Positions 8,366 through 17,387 of a stretch of 64,000 nucleotides of DNA are shown piece by piece. Position numbers and translations under genes: made by a program. The notes under the pieces are model-generated. The model saw only the letters and a program-made list of their open reading frames with translations, was not told the DNA's origin and ran no database searches. Source of the stretch: Croceitalea sp947503285 (lineage in GTDB: Bacteria; Bacteroidota; Bacteroidia; Flavobacteriales; Flavobacteriaceae); assembly GCF_036985505.1 (NCBI RefSeq), contig NZ_BTGQ01000008.1:1-64000 (forward strand), given 5' to 3'. Within the stretch, counting starts at the first letter, position 1. Every line of letters starts with the position of its first letter.

Positions 8366-10561
8366 CTAAATATTCAACCAATAGGTCAGTTTTAGATTGA
8401 TAGAGCGACTGCGGGGGGCGAAGGAGTTTACAAAGTAATTGTCGTTGTAGACAAGAAAGAGGTCTGAAAGTGGGGCAAAACGCCATTGCAATCTTGAATT
8501 AAAACCAAGGTTGTCTCGTTGATTACTATATTGTATAAGGGTTGACCAGAATATCGATTTGTTGAACGTGATGTTGACCCGCGGACTTACCAACCAAATA
8601 TTTGCACTTGGAAAAGGGTCAGGTAGTGTTATTTTATCATAGTTGAGGTCTAAAGACAAGAATACTTTGGGTTGTAACCGCAAACTCATACCCCCTTCTA
8701 ATGAGAAGCGGGTACCGTTAAAAAAATCACCGTATTGAGGTTCAACCGAATAAGAAAATACTTTTCTGCGATCAGATTGGTATTCCACTCCGAAAGCGGT
8801 GTAGTAATACCCCACATCAGCGGGCAATTCCAACGCACCTTCGGTGCCGGTAGGGTCAAAGGAATCCGTTAAAAAAGTGAATCGATTGATCATTCGTAAA
8901 GAAACCTGCTGCTGTTCTTTAAATTCAGCACCCCATGCACTAAAAATAGAATAATCCGTTTTTTGATAGTCTAACGTGGGCCTCCATATGGCACTTGGAA
9001 AAAATTGAAAGCCATGGGTATTGATTTTACCTTTTTTAGGCCAAAAGTTGTATTCAATAAAAGGTCTTGCGGCAACAATATCGGTACGCCGAATAAAACC
9101 AAGGTCAGATCTAAAATCGTTACCGACATAATTACCCCTTAGCCCAAAATTGATGTTTCTGGAATTATATCTCAAATCCATACCACCTGAACTGTCATCT
9201 TCACCAATATCACGAGCAAATGATTTGTGATAGAAAAACTTGCCTACCCAAGTGTTGTCGGCGGAGGCCAAGTTATAGTCAAGGCCCAATACCCGGTTAT
9301 AGCGGTCGTTTTCTTCTACAAAATCGTAATCTTTGAAGGTTTGTCGATTAACGAAAATGAAGCTAAGGTTAGACCGTGAGAACATTTTCTTTTGTAGCGC
9401 CAGTACCGTATTATTGTTACTGGCGATTTCATTGGGCATATCCTCTTCGGTCTGAAGGTTCAAAAAGCCAAGGCGCCAATCTTCATCCAATTTTCCGCTT
9501 AACCGCACTCCCCCTATGATGCCATTTTCAACGGTTTCCCCATCAATATCCTCGGCGATTCCGATTCTTCTTGAAAAAAATGGGTTGGCGTCCCTACTGC
9601 TTCCGAAGCTTGCGAACAGGTCGTTATTGTCGACAAAAAATTGCCTTCTTTCGGGTAGGGCTACTTCAAATCGGGTCAGGTTGGTGATGAAGTTGTCAAC
9701 TTCAACAGTAGAGAAATCAGGGTTGACGGTTAAATCTAAATTTAGGCTATTACCCACTGAAATTTTGGCATCTCCACCAAAATTGAACGTATTCAGATTG
9801 TCATCTGTCTCAAAATCTTTGGCGCTCACCGTATTTATATAAGGTATTAGTGCCAATGGCGTCCGTGATTTACCGAGGCCTTTTTCAAAAACCATATCCC
9901 CCATAAATGCCAAATTGAAAATCAACTGGTTTTGTGGAATTTTCATCCATGTACTGGTTTCATTGGTCTGGGTATCAAATCGATAGCTATTCATGCGCCA
10001 TTTGGTTTCCCCTTCGTTAAATTTAAAAGAGGTAAGGGGTATGGCCCATTCAGCGATATAGTAGCCATCATAAATTTTGGACTCTCCCCGCCATTTTACA
10101 TCCCATGAGGTGGTGAAACCATCGGTGTTAAAACCACCACCGGAAATCAAGGCCTCCCTTCGTACGCCATAGGGATTCGACCCGAAAAGAAAGGCATTGG
10201 TTCCATCGTTGAACGTATCGAACATGATACTGATGTTATCATTGCCACCTGCTCGAAAGTCACGCTGTAAAGAAGGTACTACGTAGTCATTTCCCTCTGT
10301 AAAAACCTTGATGCCCAAATACAGATTGGTATCATCATAAAGCATTTTAATATCGGTCTGTTGCACTGCCAAGATGGAGTCGGAAGGAAAATATTGTTGA
10401 AAATCGTCGGCACTTTCTGCACTTTCCCAGATAGGCTCGTCCAAAATACCATCAATTTTGATTTCCGCTGAAATGAACTTGACCGTAAAGGATTTTTGCT
10501 GGACTTGGGCACTAATTTGGATAACAATGAAAAAGAATAGCCAAGGATAAATCTTTGCCAT
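8366..10561 (-). CDS. DUF5916 outer-membrane protein with CBM9-like N-terminal domain (copy A)
   Basis: 731 residues. Signal peptide 1-19 (IQISAQ). Residues about 25-230 form a carbohydrate-binding family 9-like domain (KIDGILDEPIWESAE, WDVKWRGESKIYDGYY). The remainder is the DUF5916 region, which ends in alternating strands and an aromatic C-terminus (KLTYWLNI), as expected of an outer-membrane barrel. It is closely related to the next gene upstream, the two sharing long identical stretches including the C-terminus. Function is unknown; binding of a glycan or other surface ligand is a guess from the N-terminal fold. Confidence 0.88.
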   Translation of the reverse strand: MAKIYPWLFFFIVIQISAQVQQKSFTVKFISAEIKIDGILDEPIWESAESADDFQQYFPSDSILAVQQTDIKMLYDDTNLYLGIKVFTEGNDYVVPSLQRDFRAGGNDNISIMFDTFNDGTNAFLFGSNPYGVRREALISGGGFNTDGFTTSWDVKWRGESKIYDGYYIAEWAIPLTSFKFNEGETKWRMNSYRFDTQTNETSTWMKIPQNQLIFNLAFMGDMVFEKGLGKSRTPLALIPYINTVSAKDFETDDNLNTFNFGGDAKISVGNSLNLDLTVNPDFSTVEVDNFITNLTRFEVALPERRQFFVDNNDLFASFGSSRDANPFFSRRIGIAEDIDGETVENGIIGGVRLSGKLDEDWRLGFLNLQTEEDMPNEIASNNNTVLALQKKMFSRSNLSFIFVNRQTFKDYDFVEENDRYNRVLGLDYNLASADNTWVGKFFYHKSFARDIGEDDSSGGMDLRYNSRNINFGLRGNYVGNDFRSDLGFIRRTDIVAARPFIEYNFWPKKGKINTHGFQFFPSAIWRPTLDYQKTDYSIFSAWGAEFKEQQQVSLRMINRFTFLTDSFDPTGTEGALELPADVGYYYTAFGVEYQSDRRKVFSYSVEPQYGDFFNGTRFSLEGGMSLRLQPKVFLSLDLNYDKITLPDPFPSANIWLVSPRVNITFNKSIFWSTLIQYSNQRDNLGFNSRLQWRFAPLSDLFLVYNDNYFVNSFAPRSRSINLKLTYWLNI

Positions 10562-10583
10562 GGGTCGGTTTGAATTAGCGGCA

Positions 10584-10591
10584 CAAATTTA
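10584..10591 (-). promoter_or_regulatory. -7 element of DUF5916 copy A
   Basis: Reads TAAATTTG on the minus strand, a match to TAnnTTTG, 23 bp before the ATG. The surrounding ~40 bp resemble the region before copy B, including an A-run and a CAAA box (TTTG on the minus strand) 25 bp further upstream. Confidence 0.5.
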
Positions 10592-10670
10592 AGCGTATAG
10601 TACGTTAAAAAAATGCCAAAAGCGTTTTATGGCTTTCTTGTTGATCAAAGAATGTCATTGACAACAAAAC

Positions 10671-12869
10671 CTAAATGTTCAACCAATATGTTAGTTTGAG
10701 GTTGATCGAACGGCTTCTGGGCATAAACGAATTGACAAAATAGTTGTCGTTGTACACAATAAATAAGTCTGAAAGTGGTGCAAATCGCCATTGTAGACGA
10801 CTGTTGATGCCCAGATTATCCCTTTGGTTACTGTACTGTACCAAGGTTGACCAAAACAGGGCTTTGTTAAAGGTAATGTTTACCCTAGGGCTGATCAGCC
10901 AAATGTCAGTACTTGAGAAGGGCTCGGGTAGACCTATATGATCGTATTGCATGTTTAGCCCTATTTCCATTTTGGGCTGAAACCTTAGGTTAAAACTGCT
11001 CTCGATGGAAAAACGGTTTCCGTTAAAAAACTCACCGTAGTTTGGTGCTATGCGATACGAAAAAAGTTTACGTTGATCAGAAGCAAAACGCATACCTATA
11101 TTATTGAAATGATAACCTGTGTTCGCGGGTAAGGGCAAGGCGCCATCCTTTCCAGTAGGTTCAAATTCATCCGTTAAAAAAACAAACCGTTTTTCAAAAG
11201 CCAGTTGTACCTCTTCAAGGGTGTTGAATACTGCTCCAGCGCTTACCGAAAGGTTATAGTCAGAATACAAAAAGTCTAATCCTGGCCGCCAAGTTACCAC
11301 GCTAAACACCTGCCCTTCATATCTATTTATCTTACCTTTTACGGGCCAGATTCGACCTTCAAGGATTTTGGCGACTTTAAAAATATCTTTTCTTCTTATA
11401 AACCCCAAGTCTGAGTTGAATTCTTCATCGATGGAAACCACATCTACGATTGCAGATAGGTTTCGCGTATTTTTTCCAAGATTGAAACCAAGCGAGTAAT
11501 TGCCTTCTGAATCATCAGGTTGAAAGGATTTATGTGCGTACGCCTTGCCGATCCAGCTATTGTCTGCTGATGCCAAATTATAATCAATGCCAACTACTCG
11601 GTTGAATTCCTCATCTTCAGGAAGAAACCGTGCCGCATTGATCGCTTGTCTATTTATAAAAAAGAAGCCTACATTTGATCGAGAAAATACTTTCTGTTGC
11701 AAAGCCAGCATCATATTATTATTTGATGGTATCTCATTCCCCTCGTCTTCTTCGGTCTGTATATTCAAGAAACCAAGCCTTAAGTTATTGTTTAGCTTTC
11801 CACTTAATCGAGCACCTGCGATAATTCTGTTTTCAATAGTGTTGCCAGCAGTATCTTGGGCAATTCCAATGCGTCTTGAAAAAAATGGGTTAGCGTCCCT
11901 GCCACCTCCAAAACTGCCAAATAGATCATTATTGTCGACAAAGAACTGTCGTCTTTCAGGAAGCGCTACTTCAAAACGGGTGAGGTTAGTGATAAAGTTA
12001 TCTACTTCTACTGTGGAGAAATCTGGATTGATGGTCAAATCAAGGTTCAGACTATTGCCTACAGCTATTTTGGCATCACCACCGACCCTGAAGCTATTGG
12101 CAGTCTCATTGTTTTCAAAGTCTTTGGAAGCGATGCCGTTTACGTAAGGTATAAGGGCCAATGGGGTTCGCGATTTGCCCAATCCTTTTTCAAACACCAT
12201 GTCGCCCATAAAGGCCAAACTGAATATTGGCTGGTTTTGGGGTATTTTAGTCCATGTTGTACGTTCATTGGTCTGCATATCGAGGCGATAGCTATTAAAG
12301 CGCCATTTTTTAGTTCCTTCCTTAAACTTTAAAGAGGTCAGTGGAATCGCCATTTCGGCCACAAAATAATCCTCGTGTATCGTGGCATCCCCCCTCCATT
12401 TCACATCCCAAGATGTGGTAAAGTCCCCTCCATCAGAACCTCCATTGGCAATAAGTCCCTCTCGTCTTACCCCGAAAGGGTTGATGCCAAACAAAAATGC
12501 AGTAGTAGCATCGTTAAAAGTATCGAACACCAAGGTAATTTGATCAATACCACCACCCCTGAAATCACGCTGTAACGAACGGGTGTTGTAATTCGGCCCA
12601 GCGGCATTTCCCTTAATACCAATGAACAAGGTGGTACTGTTGTATACCATTTTGATTTGGGTCTGCCGTTCTGCCATTGTGGAGTCAGAAGGAAAGTACT
12701 GATGAAAGTCCTCTGGTCCTTCCGCTATCTGCCAAACAGCCTCATCTAAAATACCATCGGGTTGGATTTTCCCTTCAATATACTTTACGGTAAACGATTT
12801 TGGTGGTTCTTGACTTTTGCCAATATAAAATATAAGTAGAATGAATATGGCAATAATACCTTTGGGCAT
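10671..12869 (-). CDS. DUF5916 outer-membrane protein with CBM9-like N-terminal domain (copy B)
   Basis: 732 residues from the ATG at 12869 (MPKGIIAIFILLIFYIGKSQ signal peptide). The frame is open to a TTG at 12896, but that codon lies inside the -7 promoter element, and the ATG gives almost the same length as copy A. Domain order matches copy A: CBM9-like domain (KIQPDGILDEAVWQIAE), DUF5916, aromatic C-terminus KLTYWLNI. The gene pair is a tandem duplication with separate promoters. No catalytic motif is recognised. Confidence 0.87.
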   Translation of the reverse strand: MPKGIIAIFILLIFYIGKSQEPPKSFTVKYIEGKIQPDGILDEAVWQIAEGPEDFHQYFPSDSTMAERQTQIKMVYNSTTLFIGIKGNAAGPNYNTRSLQRDFRGGGIDQITLVFDTFNDATTAFLFGINPFGVRREGLIANGGSDGGDFTTSWDVKWRGDATIHEDYFVAEMAIPLTSLKFKEGTKKWRFNSYRLDMQTNERTTWTKIPQNQPIFSLAFMGDMVFEKGLGKSRTPLALIPYVNGIASKDFENNETANSFRVGGDAKIAVGNSLNLDLTINPDFSTVEVDNFITNLTRFEVALPERRQFFVDNNDLFGSFGGGRDANPFFSRRIGIAQDTAGNTIENRIIAGARLSGKLNNNLRLGFLNIQTEEDEGNEIPSNNNMMLALQQKVFSRSNVGFFFINRQAINAARFLPEDEEFNRVVGIDYNLASADNSWIGKAYAHKSFQPDDSEGNYSLGFNLGKNTRNLSAIVDVVSIDEEFNSDLGFIRRKDIFKVAKILEGRIWPVKGKINRYEGQVFSVVTWRPGLDFLYSDYNLSVSAGAVFNTLEEVQLAFEKRFVFLTDEFEPTGKDGALPLPANTGYHFNNIGMRFASDQRKLFSYRIAPNYGEFFNGNRFSIESSFNLRFQPKMEIGLNMQYDHIGLPEPFSSTDIWLISPRVNITFNKALFWSTLVQYSNQRDNLGINSRLQWRFAPLSDLFIVYNDNYFVNSFMPRSRSINLKLTYWLNI

Positions 12870-12893
12870 TCTGCAAATTTTGAATTGATTGCC

Positions 12894-12901
12894 CAAATTT
12901 A
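12894..12901 (-). promoter_or_regulatory. -7 element of DUF5916 copy B
   Basis: TAAATTTG on the minus strand, identical to the element before copy A and placed 25 bp before the ATG. It decides the start codon, since the upstream TTG would fall within it. Confidence 0.5.
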
Positions 12902-12934
12902 AGTCTTCACAATGTTAAAAAAATGTCAAAAACA

Positions 12935-13108
12935 TTACTCTTTTCCAGTGTTTTTTTTCTTTGGTTCTCGTTTAGCTTCTTTCAAGCTTTTCATAAGCAT
13001 CCATTCTATTTGACCGTTGGTACTTCTGAATTCGTCGTTCGCCCATTTTTCAATGGCCTTGAACATATCTTCGTTCAACCGCAATGCGAAGGCTTTTTTC
13101 TTACTCAT
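12935..13108 (-). CDS. Arc-type ribbon-helix-helix DNA-binding protein
   Basis: 57 residues. After MSKKK comes a beta strand AFALRLNE and two helices (DMFKAIEKWANDEF and TNGQIEWMLMKSLKEA), the layout of an Arc/MetJ ribbon-helix-helix domain. The basic tail ends KKKNTGKE. Its ATG overlaps the stop of the alpha/beta hydrolase gene by 8 bp, so it is translated as the last member of the SPFH unit. A role as the unit's own regulator, or as a regulator tied to the SPFH membrane protein, is inference. Confidence 0.85.
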   Translation of the reverse strand: MSKKKAFALRLNEDMFKAIEKWANDEFRSTNGQIEWMLMKSLKEAKREPKKKNTGKE

Positions 13109-14033
13109 TTGTTTTGATAAATTCTGAAATCACCTCTATTAAATCGGCTGAAATCGGAAAACTAGGGTCACTATACGACCTTTGATTTTCGGCATAATTA
13201 GTTACGGTCTTAAGTAAATGGTTCATTTTTTTGATGATGGATAATTTGGCGTCTGGTTTGCTTTTTGACAATAAATTCGCATCTTCAATGGTTATTTGTG
13301 AATCGGCATCACCGTTTATGATCAAGGTGGGTATATTCAGTTCCTTGATTTTTTCTGATGGATTTAATGAAGCCCAATCTTTAAGGTATTTTTGATTCAT
13401 CGGCGCAAAGATCGAAAGAAGAAAAGGGTTGACGTTTTGAATGGTATCGGTCTCTTTCAATTCTTTGAAATATGCCGCCGCGACTTTTCCCATATCTTCA
13501 TTTTGGGCAGTAAGTTGTCGAATCATTGTCTTGTCGATCGACGTTCCTGGCCCAGCCAAGGATATATAGCTATCGATGGCTTCAGATACCGCTAACATAC
13601 CTACTAAAGAGCCTTGACTATGACCTATAAGGTGTAGGGAGGCAAAACGGGTATCCTTGGAAAACTTTTGAATAGCAATATCGGCATCATTGGCCAAATC
13701 ACCTATTCGAAAGGTTTCCATTTTGAAGTGGTTTAGGTTCTCCACTGTTGCGGAACGCTTATCATAGCGATAGAAAGCGATACCATGCGAATTTAGGCTA
13801 TCTGCCAGCTGTTTGATATGATCTGATTTCACCAAGTTGCCCTGGTTACCGTCTCGGTCGCCATTACCCGAACCATGTATAAAAATCGCCAATGGTAATT
13901 TTCCACTTAGTTTAGGATAGCTAAGGGTTCCCGGTAGGTAAATACTATCGTTATAAAGGTGGAGGTTCTCAGATACGATTTCTTGTGCAAAGCACATTTG
14001 GGCACACAAAATAAAATATAAAAACTTTTTCAT
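13101..14033 (-). CDS. Exported alpha/beta hydrolase
   Basis: 310 residues. Signal peptide 1-17 (CAQMCFAQ). Oxyanion motif HGSGNGDRDG at about 53-62, nucleophile elbow GHSQGS with Ser139, acid in NGDADSQ, and His in KKMNHLL near the C-terminus: a full serine-hydrolase triad. The family includes acyl-peptide or ester hydrolases; the substrate is unknown. The start overlaps the DUF4177 stop by 4 bp (ATGA) and the end overlaps the Arc-type gene by 8 bp, so translation is coupled on both sides. Confidence 0.88.
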   Translation of the reverse strand: MKKFLYFILCAQMCFAQEIVSENLHLYNDSIYLPGTLSYPKLSGKLPLAIFIHGSGNGDRDGNQGNLVKSDHIKQLADSLNSHGIAFYRYDKRSATVENLNHFKMETFRIGDLANDADIAIQKFSKDTRFASLHLIGHSQGSLVGMLAVSEAIDSYISLAGPGTSIDKTMIRQLTAQNEDMGKVAAAYFKELKETDTIQNVNPFLLSIFAPMNQKYLKDWASLNPSEKIKELNIPTLIINGDADSQITIEDANLLSKSKPDAKLSIIKKMNHLLKTVTNYAENQRSYSDPSFPISADLIEVISEFIKTNE

Positions 14034-14188
14034 CTGTTCTTGTCCCTTTCAAATACGATACTGGTAGCATTCTCGTAAATGTGGACGGCGCGCCATCCTT
14101 GCTTTGCGTATTCGTTTAAAGTATCTTCCAACCTCTCGGTATTTCCGGTTAATCCCATTTTCCATTTAACCACTTTATACTCTTTCAT
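14030..14188 (-). CDS. DUF4177 small protein
   Basis: 52 residues: MKEYKVVKWKMGL at the start, then LEDTLNEYAKQGWRAVHIY and IVFERDK at the end. The Tyr-Lys-Val opening, the conserved GW in the middle and the final FERD strand are the DUF4177 signature. It is a small alpha/beta protein of unknown role. Overlaps of 14 bp with the gene before it and 4 bp with the gene after it show translational coupling within the SPFH unit. Confidence 0.85.
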   Translation of the reverse strand: MKEYKVVKWKMGLTGNTERLEDTLNEYAKQGWRAVHIYENATSIVFERDKNR

Positions 14189-14675
14189 TCTCAAAATATT
14201 TTTGAATTACCAATCGCGCTTCTTGGGGTTTCTGTGTACCCAAAAGTAATTTTTTCCCATTTTTCAATTTTAATTGAATTCCTTGATTTCCTTTCACATT
14301 GAGTGCGCGTCCACCGCCTAAACCAAGTCGATAACCCCATCCCCCATATTCACTTAAAGGCTTGTATTGTCCAACATAGGCTCTTTCCAAATCATTCCAG
14401 GATATTCTTTTAGAACTTGTTTGAAACGGAAACAATTGATAGGTTATTCCGTTTTTATCAATTACGGTGGTCAAATGGCATATGGCCACAAAGATGTAAA
14501 CAAGGCTCATGGTGGTCAATCCAATCCAAAATCCATTATCCAAATCCACAATGGAAAATGTTTCGCCGGCAATGATTCTTTTAAGGGGCTTGAAGAGCAT
14601 AAAAGCCAAGGGAATGGTCATTAGAAACCATAGCCACCATTGGGTAAACCGTTGTCTTTCTTCAAAAATCCCCAT
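14175..14675 (-). CDS. Two-TM membrane protein with a PH-like C-terminal domain
   Basis: 166 residues. Two hydrophobic helices (about 13-30 and 48-68) near the N-terminus are followed by a ~95-residue soluble beta domain (GITYQLFPF, RISWNDLERAYVGQY, IQLKLKNGKKLLLGT) like the bacterial PH-like domains found on membrane proteins. The name is tentative. The gene ends 14 bp inside the DUF4177 gene and starts 4 bp after the SPFH gene, so it is second in that unit. A membrane partner or scaffold of the SPFH protein is plausible. Confidence 0.75.
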   Translation of the reverse strand: MGIFEERQRFTQWWLWFLMTIPLAFMLFKPLKRIIAGETFSIVDLDNGFWIGLTTMSLVYIFVAICHLTTVIDKNGITYQLFPFQTSSKRISWNDLERAYVGQYKPLSEYGGWGYRLGLGGGRALNVKGNQGIQLKLKNGKKLLLGTQKPQEARLVIQKYFENERV

Positions 14676-14679
14676 AGGT

Positions 14680-15540
14680 TCAATGATTTAAGGTTCCGGT
14701 ATTTAAAACGGGTGCCGCATCTTTATCTGAACATAGTACGACCATTAAGTTGCTGACCATAGCTGCTTTTCGTTCTTCATCTAGATCTACGATTTCTTTT
14801 CCCCCTAGTTCTTCCAAGGCCATCTCGACCATGCTGACGGCCCCTTCCACGATTTTGTGACGTGCCGCGACAATAGCGGTAGCTTGCTGTCGTTTCAACA
14901 TTGCATTGGCAATTTCTTGCGCGTAGGCCAAATACCCTATACGGGCTTCCAATACTTCAATACCAGCCATCTCAAGCCGGTCTTGGATTTCTTTCTCTAA
15001 TGCCTCGCTGACTTCGTTGACACTTGACCGTAACGTGATATCTTCTTCAATACCTTCATCCGCAAAATTATCATAAGGATACATACTTGCTAGTTTTCGA
15101 ACCGCAGCATCGGTCTGTACACGGACAAAATTCTTATAGTCGTCAACATCAAAAGCTGCTTTGTACGTATCGGTTACCCGCCAGACCAATATGGTGCTGA
15201 TCATTATCGGATTACCGAGTTTGTCATTGACCTTTAATCGTTCACTGTCGAAATTACTCGCACGCAGTGAAATTTTCTTTTTAGAATACAATGGATTGAC
15301 CCAGAACAGACCGTTCTTTTTGATGGTGCCTACATATTTGCCAAATAGTAGCAGTACCCGTGAACTGTTCGGGTTGACCAAGACCAAGCCAAATGCGGCT
15401 ATTAGGCCTAAAAAAATCAAAAATGCGAACCAAGCTGATCCCGTGTTTATCAATGCCGTAATACCCCCGAAGAAGAGTAACGCGCATATGAATAGCATAA
15501 AGTAACCGTTTAAGGGTGTTATTATTTTCTCGTTTGTCAT
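14680..15540 (-). CDS. SPFH/Band 7 domain membrane protein
   Basis: 286 residues. Two hydrophobic segments in the first ~55 residues anchor the protein. The SPFH domain follows (LVLVNPNSSRVLLLFGKYVGT, NGLFWVNPLYSKKKISLR, DAAVRKLASMYPYD), then a helical stalk with EAEIGYLAYAQ-like sequence (EARIGYLAYAQEIANAML). SPFH proteins form large membrane-bound rings or platforms that organise membrane regions and proteases. It is the first gene of the five-gene minus-strand unit. The upstream 145 bp to the divergent nuclease gene should hold its promoter, but I see no clear consensus. Confidence 0.9.
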   Translation of the reverse strand: MTNEKIITPLNGYFMLFICALLFFGGITALINTGSAWFAFLIFLGLIAAFGLVLVNPNSSRVLLLFGKYVGTIKKNGLFWVNPLYSKKKISLRASNFDSERLKVNDKLGNPIMISTILVWRVTDTYKAAFDVDDYKNFVRVQTDAAVRKLASMYPYDNFADEGIEEDITLRSSVNEVSEALEKEIQDRLEMAGIEVLEARIGYLAYAQEIANAMLKRQQATAIVAARHKIVEGAVSMVEMALEELGGKEIVDLDEERKAAMVSNLMVVLCSDKDAAPVLNTGTLNH

Positions 15541-15685
15541 GATGTGATTGATTAAGTGATATTAAAATGATATCATAAATATATTGAATTAGTTTCATTC
15601 TACCAAATAATGGTTAAACCTGCATTATTCAATTGGATTTCGATTTGAAAGGATATAGATTGTACATTTATCAAAAAAATCAATC

Positions 15686-16459
15686 ATGCGCTTTCTTGCA
15701 CTATTCCTTTTTTTTGTCACCATCACTTGTAATGCCAATACATTGTGGTCTAAAACGGGTCATCGCGTGACCGGTCATATCGCACAGAAACATTTATCTC
15801 GAAAGGCCAAAAAGGCCGTAGCCAATTTGTTGGATGGGCATAGCCTCGCTTTTGCCTCTACTTTTGCAGATGAGATCAAAGCGGATCGAAGCTTTTCTAA
15901 ATATTCAGCATGGCATTACGTAAACTACCCCATGAACATGCGGTACGAAGACTCAGAAAAGAGCGAATATGGTGATGTCGTCATGGGCATCGAAAAATGT
16001 AAGGCCGTACTTCAAGATGAAAATAGCACCCATAAAGACAAGGTGTTCCATTTAAAGTTATTGATTCATCTTATTGGAGACCTTCACCAACCCATGCATG
16101 TGGGCAGGGGATCCGATAGGGGAGGAAACGATATTCAATTGCAATGGTTTGACGAGGGAACAAACCTTCACCGTTTGTGGGATTCGAACCTAATCAACGC
16201 ATATGGAATGACCTACTACGAGTTGGGTGATGAGTTAGTGCAAAGTGTGACCAAAAAGGAAAAGAGAACCATTCAGGCTGGTACACTTTATGATTGGGTA
16301 CATGAATCACATGTACTGGCAGCCGAAGTATATCAATCTGTTGAGGTTGGCGAAAAACTACGCTATCAGTATGCCTATACCTACAATGACCTTCTATTTG
16401 AACAACTTCAAAAGGGAGGGTTTCGGTTGGCAAAAGTGTTGAATGAAATTTTTGGTTGA
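15686..16459 (+). CDS. S1/P1-type zinc nuclease
   Basis: 257 residues with signal peptide of about 18. The mature start carries the conserved tryptophan and histidine (LWSKTGHRVTGHIAQKHL). Further zinc-ligand motifs are FADEIK (Asp), WHYVNYP (His), LIHLIGDLHQPMHVG (His, Asp, His) and GTNLHRLWDSNLI (His, Asp). All expected ligands of the trinuclear zinc site are present. It cleaves single-stranded nucleic acid and 3'-nucleotides outside the cytoplasm, probably to gain phosphate or nucleosides. TACATTTA at 15663-15670 may be its -7 element. Confidence 0.92.
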   Translation: MRFLALFLFFVTITCNANTLWSKTGHRVTGHIAQKHLSRKAKKAVANLLDGHSLAFASTFADEIKADRSFSKYSAWHYVNYPMNMRYEDSEKSEYGDVVMGIEKCKAVLQDENSTHKDKVFHLKLLIHLIGDLHQPMHVGRGSDRGGNDIQLQWFDEGTNLHRLWDSNLINAYGMTYYELGDELVQSVTKKEKRTIQAGTLYDWVHESHVLAAEVYQSVEVGEKLRYQYAYTYNDLLFEQLQKGGFRLAKVLNEIFG

Positions 16460-16465
16460 CCTACC

Positions 16466-16744
16466 TTATCGTTTAGAAACCTTATTTCCTGATATATGGC
16501 GTTGTCGAGTGCATTTAAAACGATTTACCCCATCCCCCCTCAATCTAGCATGCTTGGTAGTTCGACCTTGTACCCGTTTGCGCCACATTCTGAAACTACT
16601 TGGTTTCATCTCACGTCGCATGATTTCGATGGTTTCCTGCTCTGAGATTCCGAATTGGAAGGTGATGGCCTCAAAAGGGGTTCGGTCTTCCCAGGCCATT
16701 TCGATTATTCTGTCCAATTCCCTTTCCGTAAACTCTTTTTTCAT
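16466..16744 (-). CDS. TIGR03643 family protein
   Basis: 92 residues. The sequence MKKEFTERELDRIIEMAWED-RTPF-AI--QFG and WRKRVQGR-TKH is the signature of TIGR03643, a small basic family with a predicted helix-turn-helix-like helical core and an arginine-rich tail. Function is unknown. It faces the nuclease gene with only 6 bp between their stops. Confidence 0.85.
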   Translation of the reverse strand: MKKEFTERELDRIIEMAWEDRTPFEAITFQFGISEQETIEIMRREMKPSSFRMWRKRVQGRTTKHARLRGDGVNRFKCTRQRHISGNKVSKR

Positions 16745-16751
16745 AGCCTTA

Positions 16752-16759
16752 CAAAAATA
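16752..16759 (-). promoter_or_regulatory. -7 element of the TIGR03643 gene
   Basis: TATTTTTG on the minus strand ends 7 bp before the ATG at 16744, so the leader would be only a few bases. No good -33 box is seen. Confidence 0.4.
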
Positions 16760-16783
16760 GCACTATTTGCCATATTTCGAACA

Positions 16784-17386
16784 TCAAGACTTTTTGATAA
16801 CCCTAAATGTCAAGTTGATTCTTTCGCCGATCGATTTGGCGGTCTTCGGGATCTGGTGCTGCCAATGGTGTTGGGTAGCCCCCCGCATTAAGAGTAAACT
16901 ACCATGTTCAAGAACCATTTTATGTTTCAGTGTTTTATCTTTTTTATGTCGTAAATGAAAAGAACGCTCTTGACCCAAGGTGATAGATGCAATAACGGGA
17001 TCTTGCCCAAGTTCCTTTTCGTCATCGGAATGCCATCCGTTACTATCTTTACCGTCACGATATAGGTTTAACAGGCATGTGGTAAATTCTATGCCGCAGA
17101 CTTTTTCTATGTCCAATTTTATTTCAGCCAACGCCGCTGTGAATTTGTGGGGTCTCATAACGATATTGGAATAGGTATAGGTTTGCCCATCACTACCAAA
17201 CAAGGCGGTCAATCTAGGTTGGGCGTAGGTTTTTCCGAATACCGTGATATTGTCTTGCTGCCAAGGAACCTCATTTTTAAGTTTTTGAAAATAATGATCC
17301 GCCTTGCTTTCATCAATGAAGCTAGGATAATAACTAATATCCGCCTCTGGCAGGTTCAAGCTTACGTTATCTTCAAACAGCCTCAT
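16784..17386 (-). CDS. alkB: AlkB-type alpha-ketoglutarate-dependent dioxygenase
   Basis: 200 residues. Iron ligands are in NGWHSDDEKELG (HxD) and RGATQHHWQHQIP (His); the 2-oxoglutarate-binding arginines are in ERINLTFR. The YNLYRDGKD-like motif (LLNLYRDGKDSNGWH) places it with ALKBH2/3-like and bacterial DNA repair dioxygenases, which reverse N-alkyl lesions such as 1-methyladenine and 3-methylcytosine. It starts 1 bp after the stop of the AraC-type gene, so the two are co-transcribed. Confidence 0.92.
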   Translation of the reverse strand: MRLFEDNVSLNLPEADISYYPSFIDESKADHYFQKLKNEVPWQQDNITVFGKTYAQPRLTALFGSDGQTYTYSNIVMRPHKFTAALAEIKLDIEKVCGIEFTTCLLNLYRDGKDSNGWHSDDEKELGQDPVIASITLGQERSFHLRHKKDKTLKHKMVLEHGSLLLMRGATQHHWQHQIPKTAKSIGERINLTFRVIKKS

Positions 17387-17387
17387 C

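Noticed and set aside
12923..13117. 64-residue + strand frame at the DUF5916/hydrolase junction
   Set aside because: It is the complement of the real 57-residue Arc-type gene on the minus strand.
12935..14188. Arc-type gene plus DUF4177 as a toxin-antitoxin system
   Set aside because: No toxin fold is present and the two small genes are separated by the hydrolase; they fit better as parts of the SPFH unit.
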